From positions 1 to 38,263 of the forward strand of contig JBQTHI010000092.1 in assembly GCA_052390035.1 (NCBI GenBank): a DNA stretch of 38,263 nt. Direction: 5' to 3'. The stretch is from JBQTHI01 sp052390035. Its GTDB lineage: Bacteria; Actinomycetota; Acidimicrobiia; Spongiisociales; ZC4RG35. Under the pieces are notes generated by a model. It did no database searches. It had not been told where the DNA came from and saw nothing but the letters and a program-made list of their open reading frames with translations. The position numbers and the translations under genes were made by a program. Positions 7,448 through 15,201 of this stretch are shown in pieces (position 1 is the first letter of the stretch; each line of letters opens with the position of its first letter).

Positions 7448-8415
7448 GCCGCGGTCTGGTGGTGGCAATCGGTTCGGGCGAGTTGGGCCCATCGTTGACC
7501 GCCACCCACCGGTGGGTGCTCGAGCGGGTGGGCGGAAGGTCGATCACCGTCCTTGACAGTTCGTACGGCTTCCAGGTGAACGCCCCGGATCTCACCGACA
7601 AGATCTCGTCACATTTCGCCAGTGCCCTCGGTGTCGACGTGGAGGTGGCCTCACTTCCCCGCCCCAGGATGCCCTCGCTCGAGAGGGAACGGATGGTGGC
7701 GGCGGTGCGGCGCTCACGGTTCGTTTTTGCCGGACCGGGCAGCCCCAGCTACGCCCTGCGGGTGTGGAGAGAAGCCGGCCTCGGGTCTGCCCTGGAGGAG
7801 GTCGTGGAGAATGGGGGGGCGGTGGTGATGGCCAGCGCCGCCGCCTTGACGTTGGGGGTGAAGACGGTCCCGGTCTATGAGATTTATAAAGTCGGGGAGA
7901 AGCCGTTCTGGCTCGACGGGCTCGACCTTCTCGGGATGCTTGGCCTGCGGATGGTGGTCGTTCCCCATTGGAACAACGCCGAAGGGGGGAGCTACGACAC
8001 CAGCCATTGTTTTGTCGGCGCCGACCGTTTCGCAACGATGGTCGGCGAGCTGCCTCTCGAAGTGGGAGTGCTCGGGGTCGACGAGCACACTGCGGCGGTG
8101 ATCGATTTGGAAGCAGAGACCATCTCGGTGACGGGAGTCGGCGGCGCCTACCTGAACGACGCCCCCGTCGCCTCCCCCCATCCGCTGCAAGTGCCGCCCC
8201 GGAGATATCGGCCACCACCGCCTCCTGAGCCCCCGCCCCCATCAGCCGAACGGATGTTGAACGAAAGCCTGATCGCCCACCTCCTCGAGCTCAGGAAACG
8301 CGCCCGCCTCGACGGTCGTTACCACGAGGCGGACGCCATCCGGGAGCGACTGGTCGGGCTCGGGATAGGGATCCAAGACACCCGCCGGGGAACCACCTTC
8401 GAACTGCCCTCCTAG
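7444..8415 (+). CDS. S51/cyanophycinase-like (class I glutamine amidotransferase-like) protein with a CysRS-like C-terminal tail
   Basis: The product is 323 residues from GTG at 7444, overlapping the TGA of the hydrolase by 3 nt. Residues 1-240 look like the peptidase S51 (dipeptidase E/cyanophycinase) fold: FAGPGSPSYALR near 95-106, a nucleophile-elbow-like VVMASAAAL with Ser131, PHWNNAEGG near 174-182 and GVDEHTAAVI near 211. A Pro-rich linker at about 251-267 joins this to a C-terminal segment (about 270-323). That segment contains YHEADAIRERL and GIGIQDTRRGTTFEL and closely resembles the C-terminal tail of cysteinyl-tRNA synthetase, but no synthetase catalytic domain is present. Function is not known to me; hydrolysis of a small amide or peptide is a guess. 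Confidence 0.8.
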   Translation: MSRGLVVAIGSGELGPSLTATHRWVLERVGGRSITVLDSSYGFQVNAPDLTDKISSHFASALGVDVEVASLPRPRMPSLERERMVAAVRRSRFVFAGPGSPSYALRVWREAGLGSALEEVVENGGAVVMASAAALTLGVKTVPVYEIYKVGEKPFWLDGLDLLGMLGLRMVVVPHWNNAEGGSYDTSHCFVGADRFATMVGELPLEVGVLGVDEHTAAVIDLEAETISVTGVGGAYLNDAPVASPHPLQVPPRRYRPPPPPEPPPPSAERMLNESLIAHLLELRKRARLDGRYHEADAIRERLVGLGIGIQDTRRGTTFELPS

Positions 8416-8422
8416 GAGACCG

Positions 8423-8644
8423 ATGCTGTTTCTCATTTGCCCCCATTGCGGACGCCGCCCGGTCGACGAGTTCCGCTACGGCGAGATCCCGATCGTTCCC
8501 GATTGGATCACCGACCCTGCCGCCCGTGACCTCGACCGTGGCTTCATGCGGACCAATCCGGAGGGCCAGAACACCGAACGCTGGTTCCACGAATACGGGT
8601 GCCGTCGGTGGTTCACCGTCACCCGGGATACCCGGCTCGAATAG
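8423..8644 (+). CDS. soxD: Sarcosine oxidase delta subunit
   Basis: This small zinc subunit has 73 residues; family members known to me are usually about 90-100. Four likely zinc ligands are visible in the family arrangement: Cys6 and Cys9 (ICPHCG) and His56 and Cys60 (WFHEYGCRRWF). FRYGEIPIV, MRTNPEGQN and the closing TRDTRLE are also typical of SoxD. In the heterotetrameric enzyme, delta packs against alpha and stabilises the complex. It is the last gene of the rightward methyltransferase operon and ends 4 nt from the end of soxB, which comes from the other strand. Separation from soxB, soxA and soxG is unusual, because the common order is soxBDAG on one strand. Confidence 0.9.
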   Translation: MLFLICPHCGRRPVDEFRYGEIPIVPDWITDPAARDLDRGFMRTNPEGQNTERWFHEYGCRRWFTVTRDTRLE

Positions 8645-8648
8645 ACCG

Positions 8649-9857
8649 CTAGTGGGTGCCGGAGGAGCCGCGGTCGGAAAGGGTGCGGTCGGCGGCAAAA
8701 CGGCTGAGGGCAAAGGGGGCGATCAGATCGGGGGTGCGACCGCTCCAGATCAGCTCCGCCATCAGCTCCCCCCCGGCGGGAATCGCCTTGAACCCCCAGG
8801 TTCCCCAGCCGGTCGTTACCAACAGACCAGCTACCCCCGTTTCCCCCATCACCGGGGAGTAATCGGGGGACATGTCGCACACCCCGGTCCACTGCCGGAG
8901 GATCCGCAGGTTGGCCAGGAACGGCAGTAGGAGCAGCGCCCGGCCAGCACACGAAGAGAGAAAACCGAACGTCGACCGGTAGGAGTACGACGGTTGGCGG
9001 TCGATTTCGGCGCCGATCAGCATCTCCCCACGGGCGGTCTGGCTGGCATAGAAGAGCAATTCGGTGGATGCCACGATTGGTTGAAACCCGGCTGCGTAAT
9101 GGTTGGTCACGAATGCCTGCAAGGGGTGGGTGCGGATGGGCAGGCGCAGCCCGGCGGTGGCGGCCAGCGCGCTGACATGACCACCAACCGCCAGCAGGAC
9201 GATGCGAGACATGATCGGACCCCGATTTGTTTCCACCCCGACTACCCGATCGTCGCGGTTGATTAGGCCCGTCACCACCACTCGTTGGTGGACGTGCACC
9301 CCGTGATTCATCGCCCCCTCCGCCAGCGCCCACACCACCCGGTCGTGGCGAGCGGTGGCACCGTGCGGGTGGTAGGAGGCACCAAGGACCGGATGCCGCC
9401 CGCCCCCGGCTAGGTCGAGCTGGGGACAGATCGTTCTTATCTCGTCGGGTCCGACGAAGACGGTCTCCGAACCGTGGGCCGTGTTGATGGCGGCGCGGGC
9501 CCGCTCGGCTCGCAAGCCCATTTCGGTGTGCGCCAGCCAGAGGAGCCCCTTTTCCTGGTGCATCATGGAGCGGCCGGTCTCCTGTTCGAGGCCGCGGTAA
9601 AGGTCGAGGCTGTGCTGATAGAAGCGAACCGCTTCGGGTATCCCATAGTTGGCGCGAATGACGGTGGTGTTTCGCCCGGTATTACCCGAGCCGATGTAGT
9701 TCCGCTCGAGCACGGCCACGTCGTTGACTCCGTAGCGGGTAGCCAGGTAGTAGGCGGTGGCGAGACCGTGGCCCCCACCACCGACGATCACCACGTCATA
9801 GGCGGGGCGCGGTTCGGCCCACGACAACCGCATTTGCCGCTCGACGAACTCGTTCAT
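8649..9857 (-). CDS. soxB: Sarcosine oxidase beta subunit (FAD/FMN flavoprotein)
   Basis: The product is 402 residues, the normal length for SoxB. It has a Rossmann dinucleotide motif DVVIVGGGGHGLATAYYLA (about 21-39, GGGGHG at 26-31), an ALERNYIGSGNTGRN-like FAD loop near 49-63, and HPHGATARHD with His171. That position fits the histidine that carries covalent FMN in Corynebacterium SoxB. The C-terminal FAD motif TTGWGTWGFKAIPAGGELMAE is present. The beta subunit oxidises sarcosine to glycine and passes one carbon toward the alpha subunit, giving formaldehyde or 5,10-methylene-THF. The ATG overlaps the soxG stop by 4 nt, so soxA-soxG-soxB is a coupled minus-strand operon. Confidence 0.93.
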   Translation of the reverse strand: MNEFVERQMRLSWAEPRPAYDVVIVGGGGHGLATAYYLATRYGVNDVAVLERNYIGSGNTGRNTTVIRANYGIPEAVRFYQHSLDLYRGLEQETGRSMMHQEKGLLWLAHTEMGLRAERARAAINTAHGSETVFVGPDEIRTICPQLDLAGGGRHPVLGASYHPHGATARHDRVVWALAEGAMNHGVHVHQRVVVTGLINRDDRVVGVETNRGPIMSRIVLLAVGGHVSALAATAGLRLPIRTHPLQAFVTNHYAAGFQPIVASTELLFYASQTARGEMLIGAEIDRQPSYSYRSTFGFLSSCAGRALLLLPFLANLRILRQWTGVCDMSPDYSPVMGETGVAGLLVTTGWGTWGFKAIPAGGELMAELIWSGRTPDLIAPFALSRFAADRTLSDRGSSGTH

Positions 9858-10234
9858 CCGAGACGATCCGCCAGTTCAGCAGCGAAAGGGGTGGGCACCA
9901 TCACTAAGGCGCGACCGCCGTCGAGGTAGACCCGGGCGGGGAGCCCGGCCACCATCCCCGAGGCCAGCACCGGCCGAACCGAATCGGGCAACCATGCAGC
10001 CTTGGTGGCGAGGTGGACCAGCGCCGCCGCCTCCTCCATCCAAACTCCGGAGTACCCGCTTTCTCCCTCGACGACCGTGTGGGGATCGGCGAGCGTTACC
10101 TCGCCCTCACCGATTAGCAGGACGTCGTCGGGTGCGAACCGCAAGACCAGTGACCCTTCCGGCCAGGTGGCGGCGTCGAGGTCGGCCGGGCGGGCCACAA
10201 CCCGCCGGGCGGAGATGATGTCAACTTCGGGCAC
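9854..10234 (-). CDS. soxG: Sarcosine oxidase gamma subunit, short form
   Basis: The product is 126 residues, much shorter than typical SoxG (about 180-210). LVLRFAPDDVLLIGEG (about 29-44) matches the gamma-subunit core, in which a GcvT-like beta-hairpin carries LRLGPDEWLL. It begins inside the last 14 nt of soxA and its stop overlaps soxB by 4 nt. That position between alpha and beta genes supports the call more than sequence similarity does. In the solved enzyme gamma is structural. No signal peptide or membrane segment is present. Confidence 0.75.
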   Translation of the reverse strand: MPEVDIISARRVVARPADLDAATWPEGSLVLRFAPDDVLLIGEGEVTLADPHTVVEGESGYSGVWMEEAAALVHLATKAAWLPDSVRPVLASGMVAGLPARVYLDGGRALVMVPTPFAAELADRLG

Positions 10235-12374
10235 GCCGGCCCTCGGGGTCGTAGAAGGGGGTGGTGGTTCGGCGGGCAGGCCGGCCGTCGACCTCGACGA
10301 GGTCGGGGGCGTCTCCGTCCTCGATCGCCACCCAGCCCAGCATCACCGCCTTCTGCAACATCGGCGAGAATCGGGCCGAGGTCACCTGGCCGACCGCCCG
10401 TCCCGACCGCCAGATCACTTCGCCTTCGAACGGATCCGTGCCTTCCATCTGGAGGCCGATTAGAAGCTTGTCGAGGGGGAGGGCGTTGGTGCGGGAAAGC
10501 GCCTCCCGACCGACGAAGTCTCCTTTGTCCATCCGCACCGCCCAATCCATCCCCAGTCGACGGGGGGTGGAGTCGAATTCGGTATCCATCCCGACGATGA
10601 CATGGCCCTTCTCCAGCCTCAAGGTGAACAGGGCGTCAAGCCCATGCGGCCGAACCCCGAGATCAACCCCCGCCTCGAGCAACGCGTTCCACAGATCGAC
10701 GGAACGGTCGACCGGGTGATGCAATTCGAAGGAAACCTCCCCGGTGAAGCTCAGCCGTAAAACCCGGCACGGCACTCCGAAGACTTCGGCCTGTGCGTGG
10801 CTCATATAGGGAAGCGGTGTTGTGAACCCGGCCCGTCCCAGCAGGTCTTTAGCTCGTGGGCCGGTGACGTTGATCGCCCCTAGCGACATGGTCCGATCCA
10901 TGATCCGGACGTCGAGGTCGAGTCCCTCTGCCCAGTCCCTCACCCACATCTCGGCGAAAGAGGCCCCGGCCGACGTGAAGGAGAGATAGAAGCGGGTGGC
11001 CGTGTCCCGGCAAATCAACCCGTCTTCGATGACGTATCCCCGCTCATCGAGGAGTAGTGCGTAACGGCACCTGCCCGGCCGAAGATCAGCGACCCGACAG
11101 GGATACAGCCAATCGAGCAGATCCAGCGCTCCAGGTCCGGAAACGATGATCTTCCCCAAAGTGCCGACATCACCAACGGACACCGCTTCCCGAACGGCGC
11201 GGTATTCGGCTTCAACTGCGCCGTATCGCCAAGGACGCCACCATCCTCCAAACCGATCCATCTGGGCGCCGAGAGCCAGGTGCTCGTCATGCAGAGCGGT
11301 GCGCTTGAATGGAGTTGAGTGATAGGCCGCACCGGCCTCGGCCATCGTGATTTGCCGGACCAGGGGACGGGCGGTGAACGGCATCACCTCCGATACCCCC
11401 TTGCCCGTCAGGAAAGCCCGCAGATGGGGCAGACAAACGCTGCCCTGGCAAGTGCCGGTGCCGGCCAGCGTGGCCCTCTTGATCAACTCCATCTCCCGAA
11501 AGCCCCGCTCCCAAACCGACTCGACGTCGCCGACCGTGACGCCCGAGCACGGACAGATCACTCCGTCCCGGGGCGGCGGTGGCAACACCCCGGGAAGGGC
11601 GGCATCACCCAGCGCTCTTACGTTGAGACCGGCCCCCATCCTCACCAGGGCATCTCGGGGGTGGGTTCCCAGGTCGACGACCACGGTGTCAGCCTCATGC
11701 CGTACGTTCCCGGCGGCGGTGGCAACCACCACCGCCGATACACGTTCGTCGCCTTCGAAGCGGACCGGCCACTCCCCGGAGGCGTCAATTCTCACGGTTC
11801 GACCAAGCTCGATGCCGGCCGCCTCCAAGGCGGCGGCGGCCCGCGCCGTCACGATCCCGGCCAGCCCGGCGCCGGGACAAACCGGCTGGATCTCGGCGGC
11901 CCCGGTGGCCACCACCACCTCGTCACATTGCACCTGCACTATCCGGGCCCGGGTGCGGGCCACCACCAGCGGCCCGGCGTAGATGCCCACCACCTCTTCA
12001 CCGTCGTTGGCCTCGAAGGTGATTACCGACCGACCCTCCTGCCTCGCGAGGGCCGCGGCGGCCACGCCGCTTTCTCCCTGACCGATGACCACCACATCAC
12101 AAAACCTGGACTCAGGGGTTACCTCGGGCACTCGGCCGGTGCTGGGGAGTTCGGGCTGGGCCGCTTGCCGGGACACCTCCATGCCGGTGCCGGCCCGGGT
12201 CTGACAGGTGCGGACATAACTCACCCCATCGACCGTTGCCAGGCAGTGGGGGCAGTCACCGGCCAGGCACAGACAGCCTCCCCCGGTGGGGTGCTGTCCG
12301 GCCCGGAGGACTGCGACCAACACCGAGTCGCCCTGCTCGAACGAAACCTGTCGCCCGTTGAAGGTGAAGGTCAA
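10221..12374 (-). CDS. soxA: Sarcosine oxidase alpha subunit, compact form
   Basis: I place the start at TTG 12372-12374, because GGAGGGG lies just upstream (12378-12384) and the [2Fe-2S]-type domain begins there (LTFTFNGRQVSFEQGDSV). A longer open frame to 12497 would overlap the divergent DinB-like gene. Numbered from TTG, the 717 residues hold an N-terminal ferredoxin-like Fer2 domain (Cys34, 36, 41, 44, 57), a reduced Rossmann domain with GQGESG near 98-103, and a BFD-like four-cysteine module (Cys274, 276, 309, 314). A GcvT folate-binding domain and GcvT C-terminal barrel follow from about 355 to the end. Known SoxA proteins have about 950-1000 residues, so roughly 250 are missing, mainly in the dinucleotide-binding part. 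The folate domain can capture the sarcosine methyl group as methylene-THF. Confidence 0.9.
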   Translation of the reverse strand: MTFTFNGRQVSFEQGDSVLVAVLRAGQHPTGGGCLCLAGDCPHCLATVDGVSYVRTCQTRAGTGMEVSRQAAQPELPSTGRVPEVTPESRFCDVVVIGQGESGVAAAALARQEGRSVITFEANDGEEVVGIYAGPLVVARTRARIVQVQCDEVVVATGAAEIQPVCPGAGLAGIVTARAAAALEAAGIELGRTVRIDASGEWPVRFEGDERVSAVVVATAAGNVRHEADTVVVDLGTHPRDALVRMGAGLNVRALGDAALPGVLPPPPRDGVICPCSGVTVGDVESVWERGFREMELIKRATLAGTGTCQGSVCLPHLRAFLTGKGVSEVMPFTARPLVRQITMAEAGAAYHSTPFKRTALHDEHLALGAQMDRFGGWWRPWRYGAVEAEYRAVREAVSVGDVGTLGKIIVSGPGALDLLDWLYPCRVADLRPGRCRYALLLDERGYVIEDGLICRDTATRFYLSFTSAGASFAEMWVRDWAEGLDLDVRIMDRTMSLGAINVTGPRAKDLLGRAGFTTPLPYMSHAQAEVFGVPCRVLRLSFTGEVSFELHHPVDRSVDLWNALLEAGVDLGVRPHGLDALFTLRLEKGHVIVGMDTEFDSTPRRLGMDWAVRMDKGDFVGREALSRTNALPLDKLLIGLQMEGTDPFEGEVIWRSGRAVGQVTSARFSPMLQKAVMLGWVAIEDGDAPDLVEVDGRPARRTTTPFYDPEGRRARS

Positions 12375-12458
12375 GGACCCCTCCGTGGCATCGGAACAGT
12401 ATCGCCAAGAGGAGGCAGGGCTGTCGCCCGCCCCAGACCGCCCTGCTACTTTGGCCAG
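12375..12458. promoter_or_regulatory. Divergent promoter region soxA / DinB-like gene
   Basis: Eighty-four nt separate the two starts. On the plus strand TACTTT (12447-12452) lies 6 nt before the DinB-like ATG, a spacing expected of a leaderless transcript. On the minus strand GATACT lies about 30 nt before the soxA TTG, with GGAGGGG between them. These are weak consensus matches judged by eye. Confidence 0.4.
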
Positions 12459-12968
12459 ATGAGCATGACGGTGATGAGAGACGCGTTCGCCCACCACACG
12501 TGGGCGACGATGCGCCTACTCGACAGCTGTCTCCCGCTAAGTCCCGAGCAGCTGGGGGCCACTGTCCCAGGGACTTATGGCTCGATTCTCGACACCGTGC
12601 GCCACCTGGTCGAGGCCGACTCGTATTACCTGATGGTCATGACCGGGGGGCGCATCGACCCAATCGACGCCGGGCAGCTAGACCTGGCGGAGCTCCGGGC
12701 CGTGATGGAAGGCCACGCCCCCGCTTGGCAGGAACTGGCTGCCCAGGACCTCGATCCCGACACGGTGGTGGTACGCCGTCGCGACGACGGATCCGAATCC
12801 CACGCTCCCCTGGGGATACGTCTGGCCCAGGTGGTTCACCACGGCACCGATCATCGCAGCCAGGTCTGCACGATCCTCTCGACTCTGGGGGTGGAGCCGC
12901 CGGAAATCGACGTGTGGGATTTCGCCGCGGATGGCGGCCAACTGGTAGAGGTGCCACCACCGGGCTGA
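12459..12968 (+). CDS. DinB-family (four-helix) protein
   Basis: The product is 169 residues from ATG 12459; other in-frame ATGs follow at 12465 and 12474. The DinB/YfiT-like four-helix architecture is suggested by FAHHTWATMRLLDSCLPL, in which His and Trp are typical of helix 1, by TYGSILDTVRHLVEADSYYL in helix 2 and by LAQVVHHGTDHRSQVCTILS in helix 4. The HxxxH-type histidines (one near residue 57, and HHGTDH near 128-133) resemble the three-His divalent metal site of the superfamily. Actinobacterial members include mycothiol-dependent enzymes, so a link to formaldehyde or thiol chemistry next to sarcosine oxidase is possible but unproven. Confidence 0.8.
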   Translation: MSMTVMRDAFAHHTWATMRLLDSCLPLSPEQLGATVPGTYGSILDTVRHLVEADSYYLMVMTGGRIDPIDAGQLDLAELRAVMEGHAPAWQELAAQDLDPDTVVVRRRDDGSESHAPLGIRLAQVVHHGTDHRSQVCTILSTLGVEPPEIDVWDFAADGGQLVEVPPPG

Positions 12969-13001
12969 CCAGCCCCTCGGCCTCAGCCGATTCAGACAGC
13001 G

Positions 13002-14072
13002 CTAAGGAACAACGATCGTCCTCGCCCCTTCTCCCCGCTCCATGCGAGCGAAGGCCTCATTGATACCGGCTAGATCGGTTCGGTGGCTGACGGTACGGGT
13101 GAGGTCAATCGTCCCCTCCGCGACCAACCGAGCAAGATCGGCAATCTCCCGGCGAGGATCGCCCGATCCGTAGAACGATCCTCGCAGGGTCTTCTCGAAG
13201 GAGAAATCGATGGCCCGGATACGGGCCTCGACCCCGGCGGGAGCGATCCCAACCACCACCACCGTCCCTCCGCTTCCGAGGATCCGCCAGCCGAGCTCGA
13301 TCGTCTCCGCCCGGCCCACCACCTCGAACACCAGGTCGAAGGGCCCGCCAACGGTCTCGGGGGTGGCGAAGGCGGTGGCCCCCTGCTCCAGAGCCGGCTC
13401 TCGCTTGCCCTCGACCGGGTCGACCGCCGTGATGGACTCGGCGCCCGCCAGCCGGGCGGCGCCGATGACCTGCATCCCCACCCCACCACATCCGATGACC
13501 GCCACCCGGTCCCCCGGTGAGACCCGCCCGGCATTCCGAACCGCCCCGTAGCCGGTGAGGACCGCGCAGCCGACCAGGGCCGCCTGCTCGAAGGGGAGCC
13601 CCTCCGGCATCCGCACCACCGACCGCTCCGGCACCACCGTCGCCTGGGCAAAGGCCCCCACCGCCAGGAACTGCCGGAGAGGCCGGCCCTCTGGAAGGTG
13701 CATCCGGTGGCCGCCATCGAGCATGGTCCCGGCGAAGGACGCGGCGGAGCCCGGCTCGCACAGGTTGGGGTGACCCTTCCGGCATTGCCGGCACTCCCCG
13801 CAGGAGGGAATGAAACAGAAGGTGACCCGGTCGCCGATCCCCACCTCGGTGACGCCCGCTCCCACCTCGGTCACCACTCCGGCGCCTTCGTGGCCGAGCA
13901 CGGTGGGGAAGCGCCCCTTCCCGAAGTGGCCGAGAGCGAGGTGAAGATCGGAGTGGCACACCCCGGCCGCCTCGACCTCGACCCGAACCTCGCCGGGCCC
14001 GGGCACCGCCAGATCCACCTCCTCGACCAGCGCCGGCGATCTCGCCTCCGCCCACACGGCGGCACGCATCAT
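13002..14072 (-). CDS. Zinc-dependent medium-chain alcohol dehydrogenase
   Basis: The product is 356 residues from ATG 14072, which overlaps the TGA of the enolase-superfamily gene (ATGA). Catalytic zinc ligands are Cys39 (GVCHSD), His61-Glu62 (GHEGAG) and Cys169 (GCAVLTGYG). Four structural-zinc cysteines are at 91, 94, 97 and 105 (CGECRQCRKGHPNLC). The Rossmann motif is GCGGVG (194-199), with Asp218 at the end of strand 2 favouring NAD. The pattern is close to class III and mycothiol-type formaldehyde dehydrogenases, though substrate cannot be decided. It is the last gene of the leftward OpuC-like transporter operon and may oxidise a hydroxylated betaine-derived compound or C1 product (inference). 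The longer open frame upstream to 14591 is the antisense-frame shadow of its neighbour. Confidence 0.92.
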   Translation of the reverse strand: MMRAAVWAEARSPALVEEVDLAVPGPGEVRVEVEAAGVCHSDLHLALGHFGKGRFPTVLGHEGAGVVTEVGAGVTEVGIGDRVTFCFIPSCGECRQCRKGHPNLCEPGSAASFAGTMLDGGHRMHLPEGRPLRQFLAVGAFAQATVVPERSVVRMPEGLPFEQAALVGCAVLTGYGAVRNAGRVSPGDRVAVIGCGGVGMQVIGAARLAGAESITAVDPVEGKREPALEQGATAFATPETVGGPFDLVFEVVGRAETIELGWRILGSGGTVVVVGIAPAGVEARIRAIDFSFEKTLRGSFYGSGDPRREIADLARLVAEGTIDLTRTVSHRTDLAGINEAFARMERGEGARTIVVP

Positions 14073-15172
14073 CCGACCCTCCACCGCTCGAGCAGATCGA
14101 GATCCGGCTCGACCCCGAGGCCGGGACCGGGTGGCGCCCGTAGGAACCCGTCGGGTTCGAACCTCAGTGGGTCCGACAACATGAAGTCGCGTCGCTCCTC
14201 GGTCCAAGCCGGAGGGTCGTAGGGCATCTCCAGATATTCGCCGGTCGAAAAGGCCAAGGCGGCGTGGAGGTTGGCAAGCAGACCGAGACCGGTGGTCCAG
14301 GTGTGAGGCGACCACACCACATCGGCCGCCTCGGCCCAGGCGGCGACCCGACGGCAGCCGGTGATGCCACCGGCCAGGACCGTGTCGTTCTGAATTACGT
14401 CTACCACCTCCAGCAGCCGGCGCGACTCGGAGAGAGTGCGCACCATCTCCCCGCCGGCGATCCGCACCAGTCCCAGGTCGCGCAGAACCCGGTATCCATC
14501 GAGGTCCGCGCTGGGAAGCGGCTCTTCGATCCAGTAGACATCCAGGTCGGCGAGCGCCTTGACGACTTCGGCCGCGATAGTGACGTTCCATGGATCGGTG
14601 ACGTCACCCGGCATCCGCCAGCCCTGATTGGCGTCCACCATGAGATCGAAGTCGGAGCCGAGCGCCGACCGGGCAGCTTCCACCACCGCCAGGTCGTGGC
14701 GCCAGTCCTGGTCGTGAAACCTCAACTTGGCGGCCTTCAATCCTGCGTCCTGGCTGCCTAAGACACGCTCGACTCTCTCCCCCGCGGAAACCCGCTCACC
14801 GGTTGATTGGTAGACCGGGTAACGATCCCTGGTCCCACCGAGGTAGCGCCACAGCGGCTGGGCTGAGTGGCGAGCGAGAAGGTCCCATATCGCTACCTCC
14901 ACGGTCCAGTTGCGGCCCCCGTGAAAGTCGACCGTCTCACAGATGCGATGGACCCGGTCGGTGTCGGTCGGATCGACTCCGATCAGACTCGTTTCGAGCA
15001 ACTCCCGATCCGGGACTGGCGCCCCTCCGGCAAAACCATTCAACCCGGCGTCGGTATGGATGGCCACGATGGTCTCCGAGAACGAGGTGCGGGGCCGCGG
15101 ATCCCATGCCGCCAGGAAGGGAGGGTCCAAGGGGAGACGATAGGAGCGAGCCTCCAGCGAAGTGATCTTCAC
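14069..15172 (-). CDS. Enolase-superfamily protein, mandelate-racemase type
   Basis: The product is about 367 residues from GTG 15172. An in-frame GTG at 15235 exists but would overlap the binding-protein gene by 34 nt. Neither has a clear ribosome binding site. The capping domain (VKITSLEARSYRLPL onward) precedes a barrel with metal ligands Asp180 (VDANQGW), Glu216 (WIEEPLP) and Glu242 (AGGEM). The acid-base residues look like the mandelate racemase subgroup: Asp263 (QNDTVLAGGIT) and His290 (SPHTWTTGLG), with Lys149/Arg151 (AAKLRF) on strand 2. Members of this subgroup racemise or dehydrate alpha-hydroxy acids. It sits between a betaine-type transporter and an alcohol dehydrogenase, so a hydroxylated quaternary amine or sugar acid could be the substrate. 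Function is unknown. Confidence 0.88.
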   Translation of the reverse strand: MKITSLEARSYRLPLDPPFLAAWDPRPRTSFSETIVAIHTDAGLNGFAGGAPVPDRELLETSLIGVDPTDTDRVHRICETVDFHGGRNWTVEVAIWDLLARHSAQPLWRYLGGTRDRYPVYQSTGERVSAGERVERVLGSQDAGLKAAKLRFHDQDWRHDLAVVEAARSALGSDFDLMVDANQGWRMPGDVTDPWNVTIAAEVVKALADLDVYWIEEPLPSADLDGYRVLRDLGLVRIAGGEMVRTLSESRRLLEVVDVIQNDTVLAGGITGCRRVAAWAEAADVVWSPHTWTTGLGLLANLHAALAFSTGEYLEMPYDPPAWTEERRDFMLSDPLRFEPDGFLRAPPGPGLGVEPDLDLLERWRVG

Positions 15173-15201
15173 TGGAGGCTGCTCGTAGGCAAAACCGAAG
15201 G

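Noticed and set aside
10221..12374. soxA as a truncated pseudogene
   Set aside because: All expected domains occur in order without frameshift and the gene is coupled to soxG and soxB, so a compact functional protein is more likely.
11319..12458. Long plus-strand open frame upstream of and in frame with the DinB-like gene
   Set aside because: It is antisense to soxA, whose domains are clear. The DinB-like protein starts at ATG 12459, where family similarity begins.
14073..14591. N-terminal extension of the alcohol dehydrogenase frame
   Set aside because: It lies within the enolase-superfamily gene in another frame and is Arg-rich; the ATGA overlap at 14069-14072 gives the natural start.
14069..15172. 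Calling the enolase-superfamily protein hydroxyproline-betaine epimerase (HpbD)
   Set aside because: The visible His-Asp residues fit the mandelate racemase subgroup, while HpbD uses the lysine pair of the muconate-lactonising subgroup.
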